Below are positions 25,729-34,022 of a stretch of DNA of 60,187 nucleotides, one piece after another; the first letter of the stretch is position 1; each line of letters opens with the position of its first letter. The notes under the pieces were generated by a model. The model searched no databases, was not told where the DNA came from, and saw only the letters and a program-made list of their open reading frames with translations. A program made the position numbers and the translations under genes. Source of the DNA: CAZNYN01 sp964422205 (GTDB lineage: Bacteria; Synergistota; Synergistia; Synergistales; Synergistaceae); the NCBI GenBank assembly GCA_964422205.1, contig CAYRAI010000009.1:1-60187 (forward strand), written 5' to 3'.

Positions 25729-27119
25729 CGAAACCAACGCTAAGCATCAACCCTCCGAGAATCCTAATAGCGGCATCATCCAGCGGTTCGGGCAAGACGA
25801 CAATCACCTGCGGACTCCTTGCCGCATTTAAGAAGCGCGGAATCTCGGTGCAGTCCTATAAGATAGGGCCGGACTATATAGACCCCGGATACCACACTGC
25901 GGCAGCGGGGCGAACGTCCCACAACCTCGACACGTGGCTGACAGGCGAAGATACTATGAAAAAAATCTTTGCAGAGAGCGCGGCAAATGCAGAAATATCC
26001 GTGATAGAGGGGGTAATGGGACTTTACGACGGAGGCAGAGGCGGCATAAGCAGTACAGCTCAAATAGCGAAACTGCTTCACTCCCCGGTGCTGCTAGTTA
26101 TAGACTCTAAATCCATGGGAGAGAGCGCGGCTGCAATAGCGGCGGGCTTTCGAGACTATGATAAAGATGTAAATCTATGCGGAGTTATACTTAACAGGCT
26201 CGGCTCCGAAAATCATAAAAATATTATCTGCGATGCCATGGCAAAAATAGGGATTCCTGTGGTTGGAACGATATTCCGCAGCGAAAGCTTCAAAATACCG
26301 GAACGCCATCTGGGACTTCTGCCTGCCGAAGAGAACTCCGACAAAGATCTTTTTGCCGAAATTGAGAGAGAGGCCGAGAAAAATATAGACCTTGATAAAA
26401 TAATAGAACTTGCTGCTGGGGCTGAACCTTTTGAAATATCTCCATTCGGAGAAGAAAAGAGCGAAGCTAAAGTAAGGATAGCGGCAGCCAAGGATGAAGC
26501 ATTCTCATTCTACTACCCGGAAAGTCTGAGGGAGCTTGAAAGAGCAGGAGCCGAGATAGTATTTTTCAGCCCTCTTCACGATAAGGAGCTTCCCCATGCC
26601 GACGGGCTTATCTTCGGCGGAGGATTCCCCGAAATGTTCGCGGAAGAGCTCTCCTCCAACACTTCAATGAAAATGGCAATATCGGATGCGGCACTCAAAA
26701 ACATGCCAATATATGCAGAATGCGGAGGGTTTATGTACCTGACGCAAAGCATAACCGATTTTGACGGAATAAGACATGAGATGGTCGGTATAGTCCCCGC
26801 TTCGTGCCAAATGAACGGCAAGCTCAGAACTGTAGGCTACGTTGAGGCGGAGGCCCTTGACGACAACGTCATATGCAAAAAAGGAACTCTCATAAGAGGG
26901 CATGAATTTCACTTTTCTTCATCGGTTCCGGACGACAAAGACACCTTTCCTCACTCCTTCCTCTTCAGAAAAACACGAACTGGAGAAGAGTACAAGGCAG
27001 GTTACGCAAAAGACTCCATACTTGCCTCCTATCTGCACATGCACCTGGCAGGAAATCCTCAGCTCGCGCGTAATTTTGTCTTAAACTGTGAAAAATACTC
27101 AAAATCGGGGAGGAGCTAA
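25725..27119 (+). CDS. cbiA: Cobyrinate a,c-diamide synthase CbiA
   Basis: ATP- and glutamine-dependent amidation of carboxylates a and c. It has ILIAASSSGSGKTTITCGLL, SYKIGPDYIDPGYH, VIEGVMGLYDGG, VLLVIDSKSMGESAAAIAAG, then the amidotransferase domain with GLIFGGGFPEMFAEELSSN, the active cysteine in YAECGGFMYLTQS, and SYLHMHLAGNPQLARNFV. 464 residues. Last gene of the cobamide unit; a terminator-like hairpin overlaps its final codons. Confidence 0.96.
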   Translation: MTKPTLSINPPRILIAASSSGSGKTTITCGLLAAFKKRGISVQSYKIGPDYIDPGYHTAAAGRTSHNLDTWLTGEDTMKKIFAESAANAEISVIEGVMGLYDGGRGGISSTAQIAKLLHSPVLLVIDSKSMGESAAAIAAGFRDYDKDVNLCGVILNRLGSENHKNIICDAMAKIGIPVVGTIFRSESFKIPERHLGLLPAEENSDKDLFAEIEREAEKNIDLDKIIELAAGAEPFEISPFGEEKSEAKVRIAAAKDEAFSFYYPESLRELERAGAEIVFFSPLHDKELPHADGLIFGGGFPEMFAEELSSNTSMKMAISDAALKNMPIYAECGGFMYLTQSITDFDGIRHEMVGIVPASCQMNGKLRTVGYVEAEALDDNVICKKGTLIRGHEFHFSSSVPDDKDTFPHSFLFRKTRTGEEYKAGYAKDSILASYLHMHLAGNPQLARNFVLNCEKYSKSGRS

Positions 27120-27137
27120 AAGCTCTTTCCCGATTTT
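27101..27137 (+). terminator. Hairpin at the end of the cobamide operon
   Basis: AAAATCGGG, GGAGCT, then AAAGCTC and CCCGATTTT form a long stem with two mismatches that overlaps the cbiA stop codon. The T-run is short (TTTT), so termination may be partial. A new promoter for trkA follows at 27168. Confidence 0.65.
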
Positions 27138-27167
27138 CCGCAAAGTGCTCTCCAAAATTTTTATAAT

Positions 27168-27196
27168 TTGACCTCGACGCTGTGATACCATATACT
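27168..27196 (+). promoter_or_regulatory. Promoter of trkA-trkH
   Basis: TTGACC and TATACT are 17 bases apart. Transcription would start near 27203, about 45 bases before the trkA start codon. Confidence 0.65.
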
Positions 27197-27248
27197 TCTT
27201 GCAAGCGGTACAATAATATTTTTAATCCTCCCGGAAGGTGGAATAATA

Positions 27249-28622
27249 TTGCGAATCGTCATAGTTGGAGCGGGAGAAGTTGGCTCCAGCGTTGCTAAGA
27301 ATTTATCGGATGACGGACACGACATTGTCATAGTTGAAGAAGATGACAACAGAGCGGCCAGGGTAGAAAATGACCTTGATGTTATCATGGTCAGAGGAAA
27401 CGCGGCAAGACCAAGTATACTTGCTAAAGCAGGCATAACAGCAGACAATGATGATACCTCCATGCTCATAGCCTGCACCAACAAAGATGAAGTCAACATT
27501 ATGGCGTGCTGGATCGCAAAGAGAATGGGTGTTCCTCATGTCATAGCTCGAGCAGTCGGACTCGAATTTACAGACAACGAAAGATGGGCCAATGATTTAG
27601 GCATTGATATGCTGATATCTCCCGAACGCTCCGTAGCGAAAGAAATTGAAGAGCTTCTTGAAGTCAGAGGAGCTATGCACGCTACAGAGATAGCCGGAGG
27701 AAAGGCCGGAATTTACGTCTTTAGGATGGCTAACGATTCTCCCGTAAGAGGACTCCCCCTCTTTGAAGTTCGCAAACAGAATCCTGACCTTATAACTCTT
27801 ATTGTCTGCATCAAGCGCGGAGAGAGAAGCTTTGTCCCGAAGGCTAACGATGTGCTTGAAACAGGTGACATCTGCTACACAATGTGTTACAGAAACCAGG
27901 TTCATGATATGGAAGCGATATTCCAGCCCTCACTGCGCAAAAAACTTAAAAGGGTTTTTATCATAGGAGGCGGCAAGATAGGCTTCCAGACTGCGCGCAG
28001 GCTCATATCAAGATCACCTGGCATAGATGTCCGCATTTTTGAAGAGGATAAAGTAAAGAGCGAAAGAATCGCCGCCGAAATTCCTCTGGCTCTTGTAATA
28101 TGCGGGGACGGATCAGATGCGGCTCTTCTCTCTTCGGAAGGCATAGAACTTGCTGACGGCTTTGTCGCGGCAACAGACCAGGATGAAAAAAATCTTATGC
28201 TTGCTGTACTAGGAAAGACCATGGGAGCATCCAAGAGCATCTCTGTCGTAAAACGCTCAAACTACATCGGCATGACAAGCCATATCCCGGTTGACGCAAT
28301 TGTAAACAGAAACCAGACTCTTGCGGAAGTCATAATAAAAAGTGTCAGATACCCCGGTTCTTCGAAAGTATTAACCGTGCTTGAGGAGATAAGCGCGGAA
28401 GCACTGGAAATAACACTGTCTGCGGACTCCTCCGCAGCCGGACAGAAGCTTGCAGACCTAAAGATGCCGGCAGGCTCTGTAATAGGGCTGCTTGAGAGAA
28501 ATAAGGAGCTTTTCATACCTACTGGAACCACAGTCTTGGGAGCGGGAGATAAAATTGCCATCTTTGCTTCGACAGAGGCAATGCCCGCTGTTATGCGCAT
28601 ACTCGGCGAGCACCACCAATGA
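27249..28622 (+). CDS. trkA: Trk potassium uptake regulatory subunit TrkA
   Basis: Cytoplasmic nucleotide-binding gating subunit with two RCK units (TrkA_N plus TrkA_C twice), 457 residues. First NAD(H)-binding loop IVIVGAGEVGSSVAKNL with acidic VIVEEDDNRA; second loop at about 234 is VFIIGGGKIGFQTARRL with IFEEDKVKSE. The two C-terminal subdomains are near 140-220 and 370-455. The start is TTG at 27249, with GGAAGGTGG upstream. It overlaps trkH by ATGA. Confidence 0.95.
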   Translation: MRIVIVGAGEVGSSVAKNLSDDGHDIVIVEEDDNRAARVENDLDVIMVRGNAARPSILAKAGITADNDDTSMLIACTNKDEVNIMACWIAKRMGVPHVIARAVGLEFTDNERWANDLGIDMLISPERSVAKEIEELLEVRGAMHATEIAGGKAGIYVFRMANDSPVRGLPLFEVRKQNPDLITLIVCIKRGERSFVPKANDVLETGDICYTMCYRNQVHDMEAIFQPSLRKKLKRVFIIGGGKIGFQTARRLISRSPGIDVRIFEEDKVKSERIAAEIPLALVICGDGSDAALLSSEGIELADGFVAATDQDEKNLMLAVLGKTMGASKSISVVKRSNYIGMTSHIPVDAIVNRNQTLAEVIIKSVRYPGSSKVLTVLEEISAEALEITLSADSSAAGQKLADLKMPAGSVIGLLERNKELFIPTGTTVLGAGDKIAIFASTEAMPAVMRILGEHHQ

Positions 28623-30070
28623 GACTTAAAATAGTTTTCAGATTTTTGGCGCTCATATCCGTTGTCATATCATGCAGCATGCTCTTTCCCCTCTTTTGGG
28701 CTCTTAAGGACGGAACAGACGATTCTAACTCCTTTGTCCTGTCTATGGGAGTGGGATTTGTCATGTCCGGTCTGCTCTTCTATGCCGGTAAAGGAGCAAA
28801 GCCTCAAGATATGGGAAGCAGAGAAGCTTTTGCCGCAGTTACTCTGGCATGGGTATTTGCGTCGCTGCAGGGAAGTCTGCCGTATCTTTTCGGAGGATAC
28901 ATAACATCCTTTACTGATGCTTATTTTGAAGCAATGTCGGGATTCACTACAACAGGTGCGACAATTATCAAGGACATTGCGGCAAATCCGCGCGGCATTC
29001 TCATGTGGAGAGCACAGACTCAGTGGCTGGGAGGAATGGGAATAGTTGTTCTCACCATAGCCCTGCTTCCTATGCTTGGAGTCACAATGACAAACCTCTT
29101 CAAAGCCGAATCCCCAGGGCCCGTACTTGAGAAAATAAGCCCCAGAATACAGGATATGGCGACAATGCTCTGGCAGGTATATATGGGGCTCACTGTCTTG
29201 GGAGTGCTGCTTTTGATGTGCGGAGGCATGAACCTTTACGAATCTATATCCCACACTTTCACAGCCGTGTCCACGGGAGGCTTCTCTCCTAAAAACGGCA
29301 GTGTCGGAGAGTATAATTCCGCATGGTTTGACTGGGTTTTGACTTTCGTTATGTTCCTCTCGGGAGCAAACTTCAACCTGCACTTTCTGTTCATAATGAA
29401 AAAAAATCTGACACCTTACAGAGACCCGGAATTTAAATTTTACACAAAGATAACTCTGCTCGCATCTTTTGCCATTGCGGCGTTTATATATTTTAACGGC
29501 ATATACTCGACTGTCCCCGACGCTCTGCGCTTTGCCGCTTTTCAGGTGGTGAGCCTTATGACGACAACAGGATTTGTCACAGCGGACTACTCTCTGTGGC
29601 CTCCATTCACACAGCTTCTGCTTGTTCTGCTTATGATATTGGGAGGATGCGCCGGTTCCACATCCGGAGCCGTTAAGTGCGTAAGAATTCAAGTTTTGCT
29701 GAAGCAGATATCGGCGGAACTTAAGCGCTGCATTCATCCCCACGCCACTGTTCCGGTAAGAATAGGCAGCCATTCCGTCAATGCAGAGATGGTGCATTCC
29801 GCCGTCACCTTTGTAGCCCTTTACATGCTTATATTTTTTGCCGCAGCAGTGGGAGTGGCGGCTACGGGAGATGACATACTGACCTCAATTACGGCGGTAG
29901 CCGCAACTCTTGGAAATGTCGGCCCCGGGCTCGGAAATGTCGGCCCTGTAAATAATTTCGCTGACGAGCACTTCGCGGCTAAGTGGATATATAGCTTCTG
30001 CATGCTGACAGGACGCCTCGAACTCTATACTGTTCTCGTGCTCTTCACAAAAGACGCGTGGAAGAGATAA
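28619..30070 (+). CDS. trkH: Trk potassium uptake membrane subunit TrkH
   Basis: Ion-conducting subunit of the SKT superfamily, 483 residues with four M1-P-M2 repeats. The filter-like loops are MSGFTTTGATI, FTAVSTGGFSPKNG, VVSLMTTTGFVTAD and TLGNVGPGLGNVGP; the glycine of each filter is present. LGGCAGSTSGAVKCVRI is another family segment. It works with TrkA and uses the H+ or Na+ gradient or ATP-gated flow for K+ uptake. The last filter loop contains a doubled GNVGPGLGNVGP. A strong terminator follows. Confidence 0.95.
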   Translation: MRLKIVFRFLALISVVISCSMLFPLFWALKDGTDDSNSFVLSMGVGFVMSGLLFYAGKGAKPQDMGSREAFAAVTLAWVFASLQGSLPYLFGGYITSFTDAYFEAMSGFTTTGATIIKDIAANPRGILMWRAQTQWLGGMGIVVLTIALLPMLGVTMTNLFKAESPGPVLEKISPRIQDMATMLWQVYMGLTVLGVLLLMCGGMNLYESISHTFTAVSTGGFSPKNGSVGEYNSAWFDWVLTFVMFLSGANFNLHFLFIMKKNLTPYRDPEFKFYTKITLLASFAIAAFIYFNGIYSTVPDALRFAAFQVVSLMTTTGFVTADYSLWPPFTQLLLVLLMILGGCAGSTSGAVKCVRIQVLLKQISAELKRCIHPHATVPVRIGSHSVNAEMVHSAVTFVALYMLIFFAAAVGVAATGDDILTSITAVAATLGNVGPGLGNVGPVNNFADEHFAAKWIYSFCMLTGRLELYTVLVLFTKDAWKR

Positions 30071-30107
30071 AAGTACATTCTCTCTCCCATTGATTAACAA
30101 ATATCCT

Positions 30108-30133
30108 AACGCCCCCTTGTGGGCGTTTTTTTT
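30108..30133 (+). terminator. Intrinsic terminator after trkH
   Basis: AACGCCC (30108-30114) pairs with GGGCGTT (30121-30127) around a six-base loop and runs into eight T. Confidence 0.9.
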
Positions 30134-30183
30134 GCCGAAAAATTTTTCGCTGCTTCTCTTATATATTAAAAAAACTTATAAAC

Positions 30184-30273
30184 ATATCCACTTTTTTCAT
30201 AAAACTTGTACCTGCCAATGTTTAAGCGCAATAATACAATTTTTCACAAATACATTGTCCACATATATCCACA
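30184..30273 (+). promoter_or_regulatory. Cluster of DnaA-box-like nonamers upstream of nrdJ
   Basis: In the AT-rich 30134-30436 gap there are four nonamers close to the DnaA box TTATNCACA: ATATCCACT (30184-30192, two mismatches), TTTTTCACA (30240-30248), TTGTCCACA (30255-30263) and ATATCCACA (30265-30273), the last three with one mismatch each. DnaA control of ribonucleotide reductase is known in Escherichia coli. In AT-rich DNA such matches also arise by chance, so this is only a candidate. Confidence 0.3.
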
Positions 30274-30282
30274 AAGATAAGC

Positions 30283-30298
30283 ACACAATATACAGTGT
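30283..30298 (+). promoter_or_regulatory. NrdR box 1
   Basis: ACACAATATACAGTGT is a near-palindrome that matches the NrdR-binding consensus (acaCwATATwwwGtgt type). NrdR represses ribonucleotide reductase genes when dATP is high and binds paired boxes. Confidence 0.85.
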
Positions 30299-30326
30299 TT
30301 GCGAACAACTATGCAATATATATAGT
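30299..30326 (+). promoter_or_regulatory. Candidate nrdJ promoter
   Basis: TTGCGA and TATAGT are separated by 16 bases. The -35 begins right after NrdR box 1 and the -10 lies within NrdR box 2, so NrdR binding would block RNA polymerase directly. This would leave a leader of roughly 100 bases before the start codon at 30437, in which I see no further signal. Confidence 0.5.
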
Positions 30327-30328
30327 GC
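30313..30328 (+). promoter_or_regulatory. NrdR box 2
   Basis: GCAATATATATAGTGC matches box 1 at 11 of 16 positions including the CAxTATA-like core and GTG end. The two boxes start 30 bases apart, close to three helical turns, the spacing seen for NrdR targets. Confidence 0.8.
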
Positions 30329-30436
30329 CTATACTCTTTACAGAATCAAAAATATTGGATAATATATGTCTGCATGGCGATGGTAAAATTATTTTTGCCA
30401 TGAATTTTTTTGCCCTTATAAGGAGGAGCGCTTTAT

Positions 30437-32158
30437 ATGATACTCAAACCTTCATTTAATAAATCTGCTCAAGATATTCTGAAAGACCGTTACTTCTGGA
30501 AAGATGAGAACGGACTCCCTACAGAGAATGCGGAGCAGATGCTTCTTCGCATAGCCAACTGCATAGCATCGGCAGAGGCTACAACTCCGCTTCAGTACAA
30601 ATGGGCTGATGAATATTACGAGGTTATGGCAAAACTGCTCTTCCTTCCTAACAGCCCGACAATAATGAACGCGGGACGTCCTGCACCTCACGGTCAGCTT
30701 GCGGCGTGCTTTGTCATAGGAATAGAAGATTCAATGGAGAGTATCTGCGAAGCTATACGCAAACAGATGCTTATACACAAGAGCGGCGGCGGAACGGGTT
30801 TCAACTTCTCAAATCTGCGCAGCGCCGGATCAAAGGTTAAGAGCACAAACGGACGCGCATCTGGGCCTATATCTTTCATGGGTCTTTTTGACAAGGCAAC
30901 TGAGACGGTACAGCAGGGCGGCATGAGACGCGGAGCCAATATGGGCATCCTGAACATTGACCACCCAGATATACGCGAATTTATACACTGCAAAGACAAG
31001 GACGGTACGATATCCAACTTTAATATTTCTGTCGGCATCTTTGACGATTTTATGAAGAGAGCAGAAGCCGCTCCGGACGGAGAAGAGGCTAAGCTGCTCC
31101 TCGATATAGCCGACTGCGCATGGCGCACAGGCGACCCTGGGATAATATTCCTGGATGCAATAAACAGGGGCAACACAACACCGAATCTTGGAGAGCTGAT
31201 GAGTACAAATCCGTGCGGAGAGTCCCCTCTTTATCCGAACGAGGCATGCAATTTAGGCTCGATAAACCTGGCAAGGATGGTTAAAGACGGCAATTTTGAC
31301 TTTAAGCTTTTAAAAGAAGTTGCCGCCACAGCTACGCGTTTCCTTGACAGCGTCATAGATGTCAACCACTACCCTCTGCCCGAAATAGCGGAAGCTGTGA
31401 CACATACACGCAAGATAGGCCTTGGAATCATGGGATGGGCCGACCTGCTCTTCCAGCTTCTTATCCCTTATGACAGCCCCGAGGCTCTCGAACTTGCGGA
31501 AAGCATTATGAAGACAGTAAGGGATACAGCTGTTGAGACATCTATAGAACTCGGCAAGGAAAAGGGCATTCCCAAAGACCTTGAGCACTTGGGACGCCGC
31601 AACGCTACTTTGACCTGCATAGCTCCTACAGGCACAATAGCCCTTCTGGCTGACTGCTCTTCCGGTATAGAACCGCTCTTCGCTTTGGAGCACACACGTG
31701 TGCGCACTCAGTTTGACGGTTCAAAGGTCGTTATGAAGCAGGCTAACCGCTACTATGCCGAAGCCCTTAAAAATGAGCTTCCCAGCAGCACCATTCGTTC
31801 GGTATTCGTTACGTCTCATGAGGTGGCCCCTCTCGCCCACGTCCGCGCGCAGGGAGCTTTCCAGAAATATACTGACCTGGCCGTTTCAAAGACAATAAAC
31901 CTGCCTCACGAGTGCACGGTTAAGGATGTTCTTGATTCATACAAACTCGCATGGCAGCAGGGCTGCAAAGGAATCACAATCTACCGCGACGGATCAAAAT
32001 CCGTTCAGGTTCTCTACCGCAAGGAAGACGAAAAGGCAGCAGCTCCTGCGGAAGGCAACAGCACGGAAAAATCCGACTCATCCCGCGAACCTGTGACTGT
32101 TCCGGCCAAAGGCGTACAGAAACCTTTGAAGCTTCTGCTCAAGCGCAAAGATCACTAA
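30437..32158 (+). CDS. nrdJ: Adenosylcobalamin-dependent (class II) ribonucleotide reductase, short form
   Basis: Reduces ribonucleotides to deoxyribonucleotides with a radical made from coenzyme B12. It shows FLPNSPTIMNAG, the redox cysteine in LAACFVIGIEDSM (C91), KSGGGTGFNFSNLR, the radical-cysteine motif NPCGES (C260), its partner in NEACNLGSINLARM (C271), MGWADLL, and CIAPTGTIALLADCSSGIEP. It has 573 residues, well below the usual 650-750 or more. The loop before DCAWRTGDPGIIFLD is shortened, and the protein ends soon after GCKGITIYRDGS in a basic, charged tail with no cysteine, so the C-terminal CxxC that normally re-reduces the active site is missing. The ATG has AAGGAGGAGCG upstream. 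NrdR boxes control it. Confidence 0.93.
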   Translation: MILKPSFNKSAQDILKDRYFWKDENGLPTENAEQMLLRIANCIASAEATTPLQYKWADEYYEVMAKLLFLPNSPTIMNAGRPAPHGQLAACFVIGIEDSMESICEAIRKQMLIHKSGGGTGFNFSNLRSAGSKVKSTNGRASGPISFMGLFDKATETVQQGGMRRGANMGILNIDHPDIREFIHCKDKDGTISNFNISVGIFDDFMKRAEAAPDGEEAKLLLDIADCAWRTGDPGIIFLDAINRGNTTPNLGELMSTNPCGESPLYPNEACNLGSINLARMVKDGNFDFKLLKEVAATATRFLDSVIDVNHYPLPEIAEAVTHTRKIGLGIMGWADLLFQLLIPYDSPEALELAESIMKTVRDTAVETSIELGKEKGIPKDLEHLGRRNATLTCIAPTGTIALLADCSSGIEPLFALEHTRVRTQFDGSKVVMKQANRYYAEALKNELPSSTIRSVFVTSHEVAPLAHVRAQGAFQKYTDLAVSKTINLPHECTVKDVLDSYKLAWQQGCKGITIYRDGSKSVQVLYRKEDEKAAAPAEGNSTEKSDSSREPVTVPAKGVQKPLKLLLKRKDH

Positions 32159-32168
32159 ATTTGCCTAC

Positions 32169-32211
32169 AAAAAAGTGCCGCTGCGGATATATTCGCAGCG
32201 GCACTTTTTTT
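32169..32211. terminator. Bidirectional terminator between nrdJ and the MBL-fold gene
   Basis: AAAAAGTGCCGCTGCG pairs with CGCAGCGGCACTTTTT, a perfect stem of about 16 base pairs with an eight-base loop and T-runs on both strands. It serves the two convergent genes. Confidence 0.95.
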
Positions 32212-32223
32212 ATAAAATTATAT

Positions 32224-33105
32224 TTACGCTTTTACGATTTTCAGTGTCCCCTCTGAAAAATCAGGGACAAGAACTCCCTTGTCAATCAGCGGCGTTAAAA
32301 TAGCAGCTACCGAGGCGTGAGCGAGAACGTATTGTCCCATATTCATCTCAATAGCGCTATTCTGAGCGAGACGGGCAACTATCTCATCTCTGCTCAAGGG
32401 CTCTTTGCATATCTCGGTAATCTCTTTTGATAAATTTAAGAGACACTCTCTGTTCGCATTAACAAGAGGCAGAATATCGCTGCATATTTCACCGTGCGAA
32501 GGGACAAAATAATCAGCTTTAAAATTTTCAAGCAGGACAAAAGTCTCCATTGCCATGTCAAAATCCGAGATAAAAGGAATGCCGTACTTTTTAAGTATCA
32601 AAGGGGATATAACCGAATCGGCGCAGAAAAGCACCGAGTCATCAGTCATAATTCCTATCTGGCCATGTGAGTGGCCTGGCAGAGCTATGGCTTTGAGTCC
32701 CCACTTTTCAAGCTCATCTCCGTCATAAAGCAGGGCTGTAGCTTCGGACGGTTCGGCTTGAAAGAATTTATTGCGTATCGCCTTTGGCGCTGCGGCTGAC
32801 CAGAGATGCTCCGGTTCTCCTTCCGGCATATTTATAAAAGGGACTTCTTTTGCGGAAGATGCTATTTTGCAGTTACTGCGCTTCTGTATAAAAGCATTGC
32901 CTCCTATGTGGTCGGCGTGAAAGTGAGTATTAATTATCCATTTAATCGCGAACCCATGCGACTCGGCAAGCTTTAGGAGCTTGCGTCCGAAGGAGGAGTC
33001 GTTGCCGCTGTCTATGAGCACGGCTTGCCCGTCCCTCTCATAAAGTCCGATATTGACAGGCCCTTCCGCTGCCCAAGTGTGTCCTTTTATATTGCGAAGC
33101 TCCAA
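32224..33105 (-). CDS. Metallo-beta-lactamase-fold hydrolase
   Basis: Cytoplasmic MBL-fold hydrolase of about 294 residues, probably with two metal ions. Motifs in order are IINTHFHADHIGGN (H-x-H-x-D-H), LPGHSHGQIGI, VLFCADSVIS with the bridging aspartate, and FVPSHGE. The C-terminal third is a helical extension that may hold a small winged helix (SRDEIVARLAQNS, LIDKGVL). I start it at TTG 33105, because GGAGG lies seven bases upstream; an in-frame ATG at 33165 has no such site. Substrate unknown; relatives include glyoxalase II, lactonases and thioesterases. It lies 103 bases downstream of an FCD-type regulator on the same strand, which probably controls it. Confidence 0.8.
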   Translation of the reverse strand: MELRNIKGHTWAAEGPVNIGLYERDGQAVLIDSGNDSSFGRKLLKLAESHGFAIKWIINTHFHADHIGGNAFIQKRSNCKIASSAKEVPFINMPEGEPEHLWSAAAPKAIRNKFFQAEPSEATALLYDGDELEKWGLKAIALPGHSHGQIGIMTDDSVLFCADSVISPLILKKYGIPFISDFDMAMETFVLLENFKADYFVPSHGEICSDILPLVNANRECLLNLSKEITEICKEPLSRDEIVARLAQNSAIEMNMGQYVLAHASVAAILTPLIDKGVLVPDFSEGTLKIVKA

Positions 33106-33208
33106 ACTAATCCCTCCGATACACTTATCGTGCGGCAAGCAAGAGATACTCTTCCGCCATTTCATATATTCAGGCAGGCTGTATCTGCTTGAATTATCCT
33201 AACCGCCT

Positions 33209-33940
33209 TTATTCCCTAGACTCCGCATCGGAGCTTTTTTCCAGCATTTTCATGAGGCTTTCCAAATGGCGCTTCATGGAGAGCACCGCCATATCCTGAT
33301 CTCTCATCTCTATAGCTTCCAATATTTTTCTGTGTTCGTTATTAAATAGCTGACCTGACATGCGTCTTATGAATTCAAACTCCTGAGCGTACTCCTGTTT
33401 TTTTCTGAGCAGTACGACAAGGGATTCCAATATCGGATTATGGCTGGCTTTGGCAAGGATGCGGTGAAACCTTGTATCAAGCCCGGCAATTTTTTCGCCT
33501 TTCTGAGCAAGGCGCTCCTGCTCCTCCACAACGGATCGAAGTTCCTCTATCTCTTTTTCCGTGGCGTTTACGGCGGCAAGCTTCACGACTTCGGTCTCTA
33601 CAGGACACCTTGCGGCAAGGAGGTCGACGAGGCGGCTCTTATCACATTTTTCAAGGGTCCCCATGAAATCTTCCGTCCACTGCCCCTGCCACTTACGCTC
33701 TTTGAGCTCTCTGAGTCTCTTCTCGCCGTTTTCGGAGAGACGCCTGCCCTGATTGCTCTGTTTCTCTGTGAAGCCAAGCTCATCCAAGTCGCGGAGCAGC
33801 CGCCCAGCTGTCGCCTCCGCTATGGTATATCCCTTAGCCTCGAGAGACCTGCGGAGCGACCCTGCTCCCGCAGGTTCTGCGAGATCTTTCAGAGATGAGA
33901 GGGAGTCGTATATTAAGTTCTCGTCATATGTATGAGGCAA
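33209..33940 (-). CDS. FCD-domain transcription regulator with an unusual N-terminal winged helix
   Basis: DNA-binding regulator of about 243 residues. The C-terminal half (about 95-235) looks like the all-helical FCD ligand domain of FadR/GntR proteins: LAARCPVETEVVKLAAVNAT, DTRFHRILAKASHNPILESL, and EHRKILEAIEMRDQDMAVLSMKRHLESL, with the usual aspartate and histidines. The N-terminal part (about 20-75) does not look like a GntR domain; AGSLRRSLEAKGYTIAEATAGRLLRDLDELGF resembles the HTH_12/RNase R-type winged helix seen in NrpR. The start is TTG 33940 (GGAG nine bases upstream); GTG 33949 is possible. It probably senses a small carboxylate, and the downstream MBL hydrolase is the likely target. 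Confidence 0.75.
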   Translation of the reverse strand: MPHTYDENLIYDSLSSLKDLAEPAGAGSLRRSLEAKGYTIAEATAGRLLRDLDELGFTEKQSNQGRRLSENGEKRLRELKERKWQGQWTEDFMGTLEKCDKSRLVDLLAARCPVETEVVKLAAVNATEKEIEELRSVVEEQERLAQKGEKIAGLDTRFHRILAKASHNPILESLVVLLRKKQEYAQEFEFIRRMSGQLFNNEHRKILEAIEMRDQDMAVLSMKRHLESLMKMLEKSSDAESRE

Positions 33941-34022
33941 GTACAACACTCCAATTTACGTTTTTCTATTTCTACAAATCGCCTCTTTATATTATATCTT
34001 AAAAATATTTTTACTGTTCTTA

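Noticed and set aside
28670..29797. Long minus-strand open frame opposite trkH
   Set aside because: It mirrors trkH codons, is rich in Cys, His and Arg, and matches no family; trkH has all its filter loops in the other strand.
30134..30436. AT-rich gap with DnaA-like boxes as a chromosomal origin
   Set aside because: No dnaA, dnaN, rpmH, rnpA or gidA neighbours, no clear unwinding element, and the boxes are imperfect; regulation of nrdJ is the simpler reading.
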